Part shown: positions 23,585 through 31,270 of the stretch, piece after piece
How the letters are laid out: every line of letters begins with the position of its first letter
How positions within the stretch are numbered: the first letter of the stretch is position 1
Assembly (NCBI GenBank): GCA_051883455.1
Contig: JBJETT010000012.1
Span: forward strand, 110,648 to 174,647
From: HGM11368 sp051883455
GTDB taxonomy: Bacteria > Bacillota > Clostridia > Christensenellales > UBA3700
DNA: 64,000 nt
Direction of reading: 5' to 3'
Notes under the pieces: generated by a model
Database searches by the model: none
Told to the model about the DNA's origin: nothing
What the model saw: the letters and a program-made list of their open reading frames with translations, nothing else
Program-made: the position numbers and the translations under genes

Positions 23585-24061
23585 ATGTTTCGCAAAATGA
23601 GAAGATTAAAGCAAGAACTGTCTTTTGAAGATTGTGTAAAAGTTCTAAATAGCGGAAAAAGAGGCGTGCTGTCCGTTATCGGCGACGACGGCTATCCATA
23701 CGGCATACCGATCAATTATTTCTATGACGAAAAGGCGGGAGAATTGTACTTTCATAGCGCAAAAGAAGGGCATAAAATCGACGCGATAAGAAACTGCAGT
23801 AAAGTAAGTTTTTCGGTGTGGAATCAAACGCATAAAGATGATGACGGTTGGTCGTGGCACTATAATAGCGTTGTGGCTATGGGACGAGCCGAACTTGTTG
23901 CGGATTTTGATAAAACTGTTGAAATTGCACGAAAAATCGGCTTGAAGTATAACCCTTCGCCAAATGACGTCGAGCAGGAAATAAATAAGGCGGTAAGCAG
24001 AGTTTTAATTATCGCAGTAAAGATAGAACACTTGTCGGGCAAATCAATACACGAAAAATAA
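23585..24061 (+). CDS. Pyridoxamine 5'-phosphate oxidase family / FMN-binding protein
   Basis: 158 residues from the ATG at 23585, where AAGGAAA is well placed; the longer frame from 23480 starts inside repeat A and is rejected. Residues 15-130 match the split-barrel flavoprotein pattern: G-K-R-G-V-L-S-V-I-G-D-D-G-Y-P-Y-G-I-P-I-N-Y and L-Y-F-H-S-A-K-E-G-H-K-I-D-A-I (NimA/PNPOx-like, H for heme or FMN contact), then S-V-V-A-M-G-R-A-E. Such proteins reduce small substrates, sometimes nitroimidazoles; the substrate is not predictable here. It stands alone between repeats A3 and B3, like the other cassette blocks. Confidence 0.88.
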   Translation: MFRKMRRLKQELSFEDCVKVLNSGKRGVLSVIGDDGYPYGIPINYFYDEKAGELYFHSAKEGHKIDAIRNCSKVSFSVWNQTHKDDDGWSWHYNSVVAMGRAELVADFDKTVEIARKIGLKYNPSPNDVEQEINKAVSRVLIIAVKIEHLSGKSIHEK

Positions 24062-24098
24062 ACCAATTAATTGGTATTATACAATATATTTTACGATA

Positions 24099-24173
24099 TT
24101 CACCAATGCAAATAGGACAGGTGTTTGCCTGTCCTATTTGCATTACGTCAAACATCTGGAGTTGAACGGGCAA
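24099..24173. repeat. Repeat B, copy 3 (5' fragment)
   Basis: Hairpin AATGCAAATAGGACAGG (24105-24121) / CCTGTCCTATTTGCATT (24128-24144), then ATTACGTCAAACATCTGGAG and TTGAACGGGCAAG, after which similarity stops. A T-A pair of the other copies is a G-C pair here on both arms, so the stem is conserved by compensation. Confidence 0.85.
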
Positions 24174-24269
24174 GGGGAGTATGGGTGAGAATTGTGACGA
24201 ATAAAAGGTTTGTTTAAATAAAATTGGAAATTTGGCAAGCAGGAATATGAAATAATTGAAAAAGTCGTG

Positions 24270-24298
24270 TTGAAAAACCGTCTTGGGTGTGTTATAAT
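24270..24298 (+). promoter_or_regulatory. Promoter of the rubrerythrin fusion gene
   Basis: TTGAAA (24270-24275), 17-base spacer, TATAAT (24293-24298). A conventional leader with AAGGAGAA before the ATG follows. Confidence 0.75.
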
Positions 24299-24327
24299 AA
24301 TGAAAAAGCTGAGTAAGGAGAATTTTT

Positions 24328-25503
24328 ATGGATAACAAAGCTATGTATAAATTGAGTTACGGACTATTCGTCCTGACGGCAAAAGACGGCGATAAGGACA
24401 ATGGTTGTATTATCAACACGGCAATTCAAGCGGCGTCCGCGCCTAATCAAATGAGTATCTGCGTCAACAAAGCCAACTATACCCACGATATGATTGCCAA
24501 GACGGGTATTTTTACGGTGTCGATTATTAGTCAAAAGGCGACCTTTGAGCTATTTAAGCGTTTTGGCTTCCAATCGGGTAGAAATGCGAACAAGTTTGAG
24601 GGGTTTGCTAATTGCGAAAGAGGAGCTAACGGCTTGTTGTATATTACCGAAGGCACCAATGCCTATATATCGGTCAAGGTAGATAAGACGGCAGACTTGG
24701 GCTCGCACACAATGTTTGTTGGTGAAATAACCGATATGCAAGTGCTTGACGATAGCCTATCGGCTACGTACGAGTATTACTTTAACAATATCAAGCCAAA
24801 GCCACAGCCTGTCGCTACCACCGACAAAGGACAAACGGTTTGGCGTTGCTCGATATGCGGATACGAGTACGTGGGAGAAGAATTGCCTAAGGACTTTGTA
24901 TGTCCTATATGCAAACACCCGGCAAGCGACTTTGAAAAGGTTGTCAAAGCCACGGATACTGCGTCTGCCAATAAATATGCGGGAACTAAGACGGAGAAGA
25001 ATTTGCACGACGCCTTTGCGGGAGAGTCGCAGGCTAGAAATAAGTACACGTATTTTGCATCGGTAGCACAACGCGACGGCTACGAACAAATTGCGGCGCT
25101 ATTCCTTAAGACGGCGGAAAACGAGAGAGAACACGCCAAAATGTGGTTTAACGAGCTTGGCGGAATAGGCGATACCGCGAAGAACCTCGAGAGTGCGGCT
25201 GACGGCGAAAACTACGAGTGGACGGATATGTACGACGGCTTTGCAAAGACTGCAGAAGAGGAAGGCTTTGCTGAGCTTGCCGAAAAATTCCGCAAAGTTG
25301 CCGCGATAGAAAAACGCCATGAGGAGCGTTATCGTGCGTTGCTCAAAAACGTAGAAAACCGTGAGGTATTTGCTAAGAGCGAGGTCAAGGTATGGGAGTG
25401 CCGCAACTGCGGACACGTCGTCGTAGGAACAAAAGCCCCCGATATATGCGAGGTTTGCAAGTATCCGCAAGCGTATTTTGAAGTGAGCGAAGAAAATTAT
25501 TGA
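24328..25503 (+). CDS. Flavin reductase-rubredoxin-rubrerythrin fusion protein
   Basis: 391 residues with three modules. Residues 1-155: flavin-reductase-like FMN domain (G-L-F-V-L-T-A, C-I-I-N-T-A-I-Q). Residues 170-205: rubredoxin with two C-x2-C knots (C174/C177 and C192/C195). Residues 222-355: rubrerythrin diiron domain with E-S-Q-A-R-N-K-Y, E-N-E-R-E-H-A-K and I-E-K-R-H-E-E-R-Y. A final rubredoxin-like C-x2-C pair (W-E-C-R-N-C-G, D-I-C-E-V-C) follows. It likely reduces hydrogen peroxide or oxygen in the cytoplasm, with its own electron-entry modules. A strong promoter and AAGGAGAA ribosome site precede it. It is the first host-type gene after the repeat-cassette island. Confidence 0.93.
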   Translation: MDNKAMYKLSYGLFVLTAKDGDKDNGCIINTAIQAASAPNQMSICVNKANYTHDMIAKTGIFTVSIISQKATFELFKRFGFQSGRNANKFEGFANCERGANGLLYITEGTNAYISVKVDKTADLGSHTMFVGEITDMQVLDDSLSATYEYYFNNIKPKPQPVATTDKGQTVWRCSICGYEYVGEELPKDFVCPICKHPASDFEKVVKATDTASANKYAGTKTEKNLHDAFAGESQARNKYTYFASVAQRDGYEQIAALFLKTAENEREHAKMWFNELGGIGDTAKNLESAADGENYEWTDMYDGFAKTAEEEGFAELAEKFRKVAAIEKRHEERYRALLKNVENREVFAKSEVKVWECRNCGHVVVGTKAPDICEVCKYPQAYFEVSEENY

Positions 25504-25544
25504 GAGTAGGCGGGAGAAGCTTTTTGAGATAATTGAACGATACC

Positions 25545-25581
25545 AAGTGCCACGGAAGGACATAATCTTTTCGTGGCACTT
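25545..25581. other. Perfect inverted repeat between rubrerythrin and TfoX genes
   Basis: AAGTGCCACG (25545-25554) and CGTGGCACTT (25572-25581) with a 17-base loop. It may end the rubrerythrin transcript (the U-tail is poor) or serve as a regulator site for the gene starting 20 bases later. Confidence 0.6.
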
Positions 25582-25600
25582 TGACGTCAAAAGAGGGTAT

Positions 25601-25897
25601 ATGGCAAGTAGTAAGGAATTTAGAGATTACGTGTTGGAACAGCTCGCGGATTTGAATGTCACGAGTAGACCTATGATGGGAGAATATTTGTTGTATAAAG
25701 ACGGCGTTTATTTCGGCGGGGTGTTCGACGATAGACTGCTAGTCAAAATCGTCAAGGAAAACGCGGGGTACGATATGGAGCAACAACTGCCTTACGAGGG
25801 AGCAAAACCTATGTATTTGGTCGAGGACTTGGACGACAAAGAAAAGCTCGTCCAAATACTAATAGACACGTGTAAGGGACTGAATGGCAAAAAGTAA
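25601..25897 (+). CDS. TfoX/Sxy N-terminal-domain protein
   Basis: 98 residues. The family pattern is clear: L-A-D-L-N-V-T-S-R-P-M-M-G-E-Y-L-L-Y-K-D-G-V-Y-F-G-G-V-F-D-D, with each half counted separately, then A-K-P-M-Y-L-V-E-D-L-D-D. Only the N-terminal TfoX domain is present, as in many Firmicutes, where its role is unclear; competence activation as in Haemophilus is not implied. AGAGGG precedes the ATG at 25601. A terminator follows at 25937-25965. Confidence 0.88.
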   Translation: MASSKEFRDYVLEQLADLNVTSRPMMGEYLLYKDGVYFGGVFDDRLLVKIVKENAGYDMEQQLPYEGAKPMYLVEDLDDKEKLVQILIDTCKGLNGKK

Positions 25898-25936
25898 ATA
25901 GAAAATCACAATCTATGCCGTAAGGCAAAACAAGGG

Positions 25937-25965
25937 CGAGCCTTCTCGATTGAGAGGCTCGTTTT
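25937..25965 (+). terminator. Terminator after the TfoX-like gene
   Basis: CGAGCCTTCTC (25937-25947) and GAGAGGCTCG (25952-25961), one bulge, followed by TTTTG. Confidence 0.75.
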
Positions 25966-26006
25966 GATTAAAGGTTGTAAAAAGAAGGTAACTGGTGAAA
26001 TTGCGT

Positions 26007-27380
26007 TTAGTCTACGTCGCCGCAACAGTCGAAGTCGTTGTCGATATAGTGCGCGATGAAGCTTGCTCTAAAGCGACGAGTGTTGCATATACCGGTGCCT
26101 GTGCCGCTTACGTCAAGCTGCTCGGGAAGAACAAACTTGATGCAACGTACCTTGATATCGGTGCAGCTTTCTCTGTCGTGGGCAGGCACGACGAAGGTCT
26201 TGAGTCCGCGCTTGTGCTCGATATCGTGCTCATCGAGTTCGGTGACGATTGCCGCCAAGGCTACGCGCTTGTGAGGACAAACTCTGCTAAGAGTTACGTC
26301 GAGTTGCAATATTCTGCCCTGAGATTGTAGCATCAAGTCGCCTGCGTCGATCTCTACGCTGTCGTTGCAACCGCCGATAGAAACTTCTACCGGGGTAGGA
26401 CAATCTTCCGGTGTTATGACCATATCGCATATGACGCGTATCGTTGGCGACGGGAAGGTTACAACGTTGTCTTCGTCGTCGCTGTAAGTGATAGAGTCGT
26501 TGACTTCTACGTCACCTCTACATTCGCCCAAATGTTGGAGCGTAAAGGTGAAGCTTGCGCCCTCGCTTGCGTTTTTGCCAAGTTCGGCAATCTTCCATTC
26601 TACCGTCGTGTTGTTTAGCATAGTCGCGCTACCTTTGGTAGGGGACGATACGCCTACGACTTTGAAACAATCGGATACTACGTCTTTGATGACGATATCC
26701 GTTGCGCCCGGTTTAGAGATATTATTTGCCAAGTCTTCGAAGAGGTCTTCGAGCTCGCTATAGTCGGGCGCGATGGCAAGGTAAGCGGAATCCGGGTCAG
26801 ACGCCCATTGTTTGAGAGCCGTTTCGTCAAGCCCTCCGTTGCCCGACAATCCAATGACGTAGATGATTACGCCTTGCGCCTTTGCCACTTGGGCAACGGG
26901 TGCGGGCGGATTGCCGATGGTGGTTACGCCGTCGGTGAACATGACCATAACTTTGGCGTTGGTCGACGACGGGTCAAAAAGAGCAAGCGCTTTAGTAAAA
27001 GCGTCGGCATGGTTGGTTCTGCCACCCGAAGTCAAAGCCTCTACGGCAGAGTTGAGCGTCGCTACCGATGTGACAAGCCCCGTGTCGGACGTTGCCGTAT
27101 TTGCAAAGCTTACGATGCCGATATGGCTACCGCCACCGATATTGCCGTCTTGAGCGTTGTCTGTGGCTTAGTCGATGATTTCGATAAATTTTTTTGCACC
27201 TTTTTTGAGGTTGACCAGCGGACTGCCTTGCATGCTGCCCGAACGGTCGAGTATAAGAACAATATCGGTCGGGTTGGACACGATATTAGGTTCTGCCGTC
27301 AATGATAAAGTGACGTCAAACGTTTCTTTGCAGTTGATTTGACGCTTTGATATAGTTTTGTTGGATGATATTATTCCCAT
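26007..27380 (-). pseudogene. von Willebrand factor A domain protein interrupted by an in-frame stop
   Basis: One reading frame of 457 codons broken by a single TAA at 27168-27170 (minus strand) between I-E-I-I-D and A-T-D-N-A-Q-D-G. The N-terminal part has the MIDAS core D-I-V-L-I-L-D-R-S-G-S-M-Q-G. After the stop come S-H-I-G-I-V-S-F-A, S-G-G-R-T-N-H-A-D-A-F and V-M-V-M-F-T-D-G, completing the vWA domain, then a DUF11-like beta domain and a Cys-containing C-terminus. GGAGGAGG precedes the ATG at 27380. One base change would restore the frame, so this is a fresh nonsense mutation, a sequencing error, or read-through. The protein is likely a surface or cytosolic adhesive-type vWA protein; role unknown. 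Confidence 0.85.
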
Positions 27381-27435
27381 ATATTTTTCCTCCTCCCCCA
27401 CGACATAATATGTAGAGCGAGAGTGAGGTGTGAAT

Positions 27436-27466
27436 AAAAAGGACAAGACCCCTAAGAGCCTTGTCC
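27436..27466 (-). terminator. Terminator of the small membrane protein gene
   Basis: On the minus strand GGACAAG (complement of 27460-27466) pairs with CTTGTCC (complement of 27441-27447) and is followed by TTTTT. It separates the gene at 27497-27835 from the vWA gene. Confidence 0.8.
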
Positions 27467-27496
27467 AATGTCAAATAATCGATATTATGGAGTGTA

Positions 27497-27835
27497 TTAT
27501 TTATTGAGCAGCTTGTTGCTCTTGTCGATTATTTGTTGGCCGTATTTTTTCTTGCCACTCTCTAAAACCTTGTTGTAAATCAAGTGGTTGGTAGATATAA
27601 ACGCAATGCCTACTAAGCCGGTGACGATGCCGAGTATCATAAAGTCGCCTATAACCTTCATAGAAAGGCACATGCCCACTCCGAGCAAGAGGGTAGCCAC
27701 TACGCCGATGACGTATGCAGTTATAGTGGCGGGACGTTTTGCCTTGCGATCAAGAGCTTTCAACTCGTCCAACTCCGTAACTTGCTTTGCTTCGTATTGC
27801 TTTTTGATTGCTTCGATTTGTTTTTGATTTTCCAT
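27497..27835 (-). CDS. Small two-span membrane protein, unknown function
   Basis: 112 residues. Residues 1-33 are a charged helix (A-I-K-K-Q-Y-E-A-K-Q-V-T-E-L-D-E-L-K-A-L-D). Two membrane spans follow at about 38-60 (T-A-Y-V-I-G-V-V-A-T-L-L-L-G-V-G-M) and 66-88 (F-M-I-L-G-I-V-T-G-L-V-G-I-A-F). The C-terminal tail ends K-K-Y-G-Q-Q-I-I, with Lys and Asn after it. AAAGGAGAAAGG precedes the start. Similar short proteins occur in many Firmicutes, sometimes mislabelled dihydropteridine reductase. A terminator follows, so it is probably a single-gene unit. Confidence 0.85.
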   Translation of the reverse strand: MENQKQIEAIKKQYEAKQVTELDELKALDRKAKRPATITAYVIGVVATLLLGVGMCLSMKVIGDFMILGIVTGLVGIAFISTNHLIYNKVLESGKKKYGQQIIDKSNKLLNK

Positions 27836-28463
27836 TTCCTTTCTCCTTTTGGTTTTGTACTTACATTATACGGGGTGGTTGTTGTTGAATTATCGTTGTT
27901 GTGTTAAAGTTTTGTTAATTTTGATGCTCTCGCGGCATATCTGCGTCGTTATGCTTTGTCGCTCTCGTGGCGGATATGCGTCGCAATACTGTGTCGAGTA
28001 TGTGGGTGCGTTCGGTCACATACGATATAGTATGCTCCTTCACGCCGTCCTCACTCTCCTTGTCTTGCTTGCATCTCCACCACGAGAGAATTACGACCAA
28101 GTAACTAATTACAAATTGAAGTAAGTATGCTCGTTCGATAAAATCACCGCTTTCCTCGCCTAACTCGCATCTCCACCGTCAAAACTATTCTAACAAACTT
28201 TACTTTTGAACAACTCGCCCACTCATCGTTCTCCTTGTCTTGCTTGTACCTATGGCGTGAGAGGGAATAGTTTGGTAAGGCAGATTTGGTCGTACTCTCT
28301 AGTCGCTCACCGTCACTCCGACTCGATTGCATAGATTTATGCAATCATCGTTTATCGTTTGGCTCGCTCCCTTATCTACGACCAGTCGTAAACCTGCGGC
28401 GTGCGACCTATTGGTCGCTTGCGCAGCTTTAGTCGTACTCTCAAAGGATAAGATTAGAAATTA

Positions 28464-28571
28464 CAACCCTTCCACCGCTACCGCGGTCCCCCTCCCCTTG
28501 CACAGGGGCGACTAACAATCCCTCCGTCTTGCCTAACGGCAAGCCACCTCCCTTTGCACAAAGGAGGCTAT
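28464..28571. repeat. Dispersed intergenic repeat of the GGGAGG type
   Basis: Contains CCCCCTCCCC, AACAATCCCTCCGTC, TTGCCTAACGGCAA and CCACCTCCCTTTGCACAAAG, with hairpins CCTCC-CTTTG...AAAGGAGG (28548-28568) and TTGCC-taac-GGCAA. I recognise the same wording as an abundant intergenic repeat of Clostridia genomes. It is degenerate and non-coding. Confidence 0.65.
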
Positions 28572-28584
28572 AAAAAAAGGATAG

Positions 28585-28760
28585 AGATTCCTACGCTCAC
28601 TTTGCTCGCTCTGAATGACAACACTACTTGGTCTAAGCTCCGCTTTGCTAACGGAAAATGTATCGGGCGCAATGACATTATTGATTGAGATTGCCACAGC
28701 GTTTTGCAAACGCTTCGCAATGACACACTACTTGGTCTACTCTTAACCGCAACGACATAA
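28585..28760. repeat. Second dispersed repeat (CGCAATGAC type), two partial units
   Basis: CGCTCTGAATGACAACACTACTTGG, counting its two halves separately, recurs as CGCAATGACACACTACTTGG, with GATTGCCACAGCGTTTTGC between. The phrase is typical of a dispersed intergenic element in related gut Clostridia. Confidence 0.5.
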
Positions 28761-28941
28761 CACCTTTTTACGGTTGAGGTGCGAAGTAGGGGTGTTGACA
28801 AAGGTGTAAGTCGGCATAATTTTATCCTTATATATGTGTAAAACGTGGGAAACGAAAGACTTTATTATTAGTCAAATTAGACAACTTATCTAAATATATT
28901 GTAAAATCGGGGTGAAAATGGGGGTTTTTGAAAAATCGGCA

Positions 28942-28970
28942 TTGACTTGGCAAAGAAAGTATTGTAAAAT
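28942..28970 (+). promoter_or_regulatory. Promoter of the atp operon
   Basis: TTGACT (28942-28947), 17-base spacer, TAAAAT (28965-28970), about 50 bases upstream of the first gene. Confidence 0.75.
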
Positions 28971-29020
28971 ATTATTTGAATTATATTGAACGATTTGGGT
29001 CATTATAGCAAAGGGAAGGT

Positions 29021-29524
29021 ATGAAGCTCGATAAGACCATTTATAAAGAAACGGCGTATATTGCTATCTGGACGTTGATATTCAGCGCTTTGATGAACGC
29101 GGTTTTTTTGGTAATCAAAAAGTGGGATTTGACGGTACTTTGGGGCAATTTGCTGAGTTTTGCAGGCGGAGTGCTCAACTTCTTTTTGTTGGGCGTGACG
29201 GTGCAAAAGGCATTGAATTTTGAAGAAAAGAAGGCTAAAAACGCTATGAAACTGTCGCAAAGTCTTAGACTCTTGATGACTTTCGTCATAGCCGTGGTGG
29301 GCGTGGTGCTAAAATGCTTCAACACCGTTGCCGTGCTGGTGCCGTTGATTTTTCCGAGAATTGCCATTGCTATGAGACCGCTGTTTGACAAAAAACTAAG
29401 ACAAGGAGGGGAAGTAAGTGGAAACGGACAAGACGATAGCCTTGCAGACGAGCCAAGCGACGGACGAGTCGACGACGCAGACGATACAGTCGACGCAACC
29501 GAAACAAACGTCGAAGAAGACTAA
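29021..29524 (+). CDS. atpI: ATP synthase protein I-like membrane protein
   Basis: 167 residues, first gene of the atp operon. Four membrane spans at about 12-32 (Y-I-A-I-W-T-L-I-F-S-A-L-M), 40-60, 80-98 and 101-118 match the ATP synthase I family, which helps c-ring assembly. The last 45 residues are an unusual acidic tail (E-V-S-G-N-G-Q-D-D, then D-D-A-D-D-T-V-D-A). The tail overlaps the 5' end of atpB in another frame for 107 bases. AAGGGAAGG precedes the ATG. The function call rests on topology and position; sequence conservation is low, as usual in this family. Confidence 0.8.
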   Translation: MKLDKTIYKETAYIAIWTLIFSALMNAVFLVIKKWDLTVLWGNLLSFAGGVLNFFLLGVTVQKALNFEEKKAKNAMKLSQSLRLLMTFVIAVVGVVLKCFNTVAVLVPLIFPRIAIAMRPLFDKKLRQGGEVSGNGQDDSLADEPSDGRVDDADDTVDATETNVEED

Positions 29525-30425
29525 CGATACCCTCTTTAGGATAGTTGATATATTGCTCATAATCGGTATGATTTTGCCGATAGTGGCGGCAATGGTACTC
29601 AAAGTTATCTTTACCCCTGCCTCGCAAGGCGTGGAGATTACGGGCGCACTCATTTATTTTACCATTCCTATGCCGTTTATGGATTTGCCGATAGGCGAAT
29701 CGCAAGTCAATAGCTGGCTATTGATAATATCTATCGTCTTCCTTTGCCTCTTTATGACGCACGGCATCAAGGAAAGACCTAATCTCAAGAGACAATACGT
29801 CATCGAATGGGCGGTGGATAAGGTCAAAGCTATGGTTGGCGAGAGCATGGGAGAATACTTCGCCGGGTTTGCCTCATTTATTGCGGGTATCATGGTGTTG
29901 TCGGCATTCTCAAGCCTTATGTCGCTGGTGGGACTATTCCCTCCGACCTCGGATATCAACGTCGTTGCGGGTTGGGCGATACTAGTATTCTTTATCATCA
30001 CCTACTACAAGATGAAGTGCGGACCCGTCAATTACCTCAAGGGCTTTACCAAGCCCGTGGCACTACTGTTGCCTATCAATATCATCAGTGAGTTTGCCAC
30101 CCCTGTATCTATGGCGTTTCGTCACTACGGCAACATACTGTCGGGTACGGTAATATCGGTATTGCTGGGCGCAGCACTGAGGACGTTGTCGGCGAAGTTA
30201 CTCGGTTGGTTGCCGGGATTTTTGGGAGATATTCCTTATCTCCAAGTGGGTATCCCTGCAGTGTTGTCGTTGTACTTCGACGTGTTTAGTTCGCTATTGC
30301 AAGCGTATATCTTTGCAATGTTGACTATGATGTACGTGTCCAGCGCCTTCGAGTACGACTTGTACCAGCAAAGACAACTAGACAAGCAAAAAAAGAAACA
30401 AAAAAAGGCTGCCGCTAAAGCATAG
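29418..30425 (+). CDS. atpB: F-type ATP synthase subunit a
   Basis: 335 residues, the stator channel half of Fo. A Thr/Gln/Ser-rich N-terminal extension of about 35 residues precedes the first span (I-V-D-I-L-L-I-I-G-M-I-L-P). Core motifs are P-P-T-S-D-I-N (about 175) and the essential Arg region near A-T-P-V-S-M-A-F-R-H-Y-G-N-I-L-S-G (about 236-251). A later Q-A-Y-I-F-A-M-L-T-M-M-Y is also present. The C-terminus is Lys-rich. The start is GTG with AAGGAGGGG seven bases upstream, lying inside the atpI gene, so the extension is probably real. Spans suit a membrane protein of five to six helices. Confidence 0.95.
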   Translation: METDKTIALQTSQATDESTTQTIQSTQPKQTSKKTNDTLFRIVDILLIIGMILPIVAAMVLKVIFTPASQGVEITGALIYFTIPMPFMDLPIGESQVNSWLLIISIVFLCLFMTHGIKERPNLKRQYVIEWAVDKVKAMVGESMGEYFAGFASFIAGIMVLSAFSSLMSLVGLFPPTSDINVVAGWAILVFFIITYYKMKCGPVNYLKGFTKPVALLLPINIISEFATPVSMAFRHYGNILSGTVISVLLGAALRTLSAKLLGWLPGFLGDIPYLQVGIPAVLSLYFDVFSSLLQAYIFAMLTMMYVSSAFEYDLYQQRQLDKQKKKQKKAAAKA

Positions 30426-30466
30426 CCTAATATATAAATAAAAAATCAATATAATGGAGAAGAAAT

Positions 30467-30748
30467 ATGGAAATTGCAATTGGTATTATTTTGGGTTGCT
30501 GCGCACTTGGCGCAGGTACTGCAATGATAGCGGGTATCGGACCTGGTATCGGTGAAGGTAACGCAGTAGGTAAAGCCTGCGAAGCTATCGGTCGTCAACC
30601 CGAGAGCAAAGGTAGCGTAACTTCTACTATGTTGATGGGTTGCGCCGTTGCGGAAACGACGGGTCTTTACGCATTGATTATAGCAATTTTGCTTATCTTC
30701 GTTGCGCCTAACTATCTCGTCAATATCCTTATGAAATTTATCGGCTAA
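30467..30748 (+). CDS. atpE: F-type ATP synthase subunit c, two-carboxylate Na+ type
   Basis: 93 residues, a two-helix hairpin of the rotor ring. Helix one has G-P-G-I-G-E-G-N-A-V-G-K-A, with Glu30 where Na+-binding c subunits usually have Gln. The loop R-Q-P-E is standard. Helix two has V61, E63, T64 and Y68 in C-A-V-A-E-T-T-G-L-Y. V-x-E-(S/T)...Y is the Na+ ligand set, and a second Glu in helix one is known from Fusobacterium nucleatum. The enzyme therefore probably couples to Na+. GGAG precedes the ATG; atpF follows after 12 bases. Confidence 0.95.
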   Translation: MEIAIGIILGCCALGAGTAMIAGIGPGIGEGNAVGKACEAIGRQPESKGSVTSTMLMGCAVAETTGLYALIIAILLIFVAPNYLVNILMKFIG

Positions 30749-30760
30749 TCGGAGGCAAAA

Positions 30761-31270
30761 ATGCAAACTTCAGAGATTATATCTGTCAATATCTGGCAAA
30801 TAATCATCTCGCTGTGCAACCTTTTGATTATCTTCGTCATTCTCAAAAAATTGCTCTTCAAGCCTATCCAAAAGATGCTGGACAAGCGCAAAAATATGAT
30901 TGACGAACAGTACGACAATGCTCAAAAGGCTCAAGATGAAGCCGAAGCCGCTAAAGCCGAGTGGGACGACAAAATGGCTACCGCCGACGCCGAGGCAAAG
31001 GGTATCATCGATTCTGCCAACAAGCGTGCCGAAAAAATCAACGAAAAGGCCACCTTGGAAGCGAGAGAAAAAGCCGACGCTATCGTCAGACAAGCCCAAG
31101 TCGACGCCGACCTCGAGAGAAAGAAGGCTGTGGACGATATCAAGAGGGAGATTGTCGACGTGTCGTCTTGCCTTGCCGAAAAGATAATCGAGAGAGAAAT
31201 CGACGTGGACGACCACCGCAAGTTGATAGACAGCTTTATCGACAAGATTGGAGAGGACGATGATAACTAA
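30761..31270 (+). CDS. atpF: F-type ATP synthase subunit b
   Basis: 169 residues: one membrane span near residues 9-30 (I-W-Q-I-I-I-S-L-C-N-L-L-I-I-F-V-I-L) followed by the F-K-P-I-Q-K-M-L-D-K-R motif and a long, charged, Ala-rich coiled coil, the peripheral stalk. ATCGGAGG precedes the ATG at good spacing. The end overlaps atpH by 11 bases. Confidence 0.95.
   Translation: MQTSEIISVNIWQIIISLCNLLIIFVILKKLLFKPIQKMLDKRKNMIDEQYDNAQKAQDEAEAAKAEWDDKMATADAEAKGIIDSANKRAEKINEKATLEAREKADAIVRQAQVDADLERKKAVDDIKREIVDVSSCLAEKIIEREIDVDDHRKLIDSFIDKIGEDDDN

Larger units (their letters stand above)
27836..28941. other. Gene-poor stretch with degenerate repeats
   Basis: About 1.1 kb with no reading frame I would call a gene; the short frames found overlap low-information or repeat sequence. 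From about 28460 it contains recognisable degenerate intergenic repeats (listed separately). From 28942 on it is the atp promoter region. Confidence 0.7.

Noticed and set aside
14285..24180. Classical integron
   Set aside because: No tyrosine integrase, no attI-like site, repeat unit much longer than attC, and one block holds eight genes.
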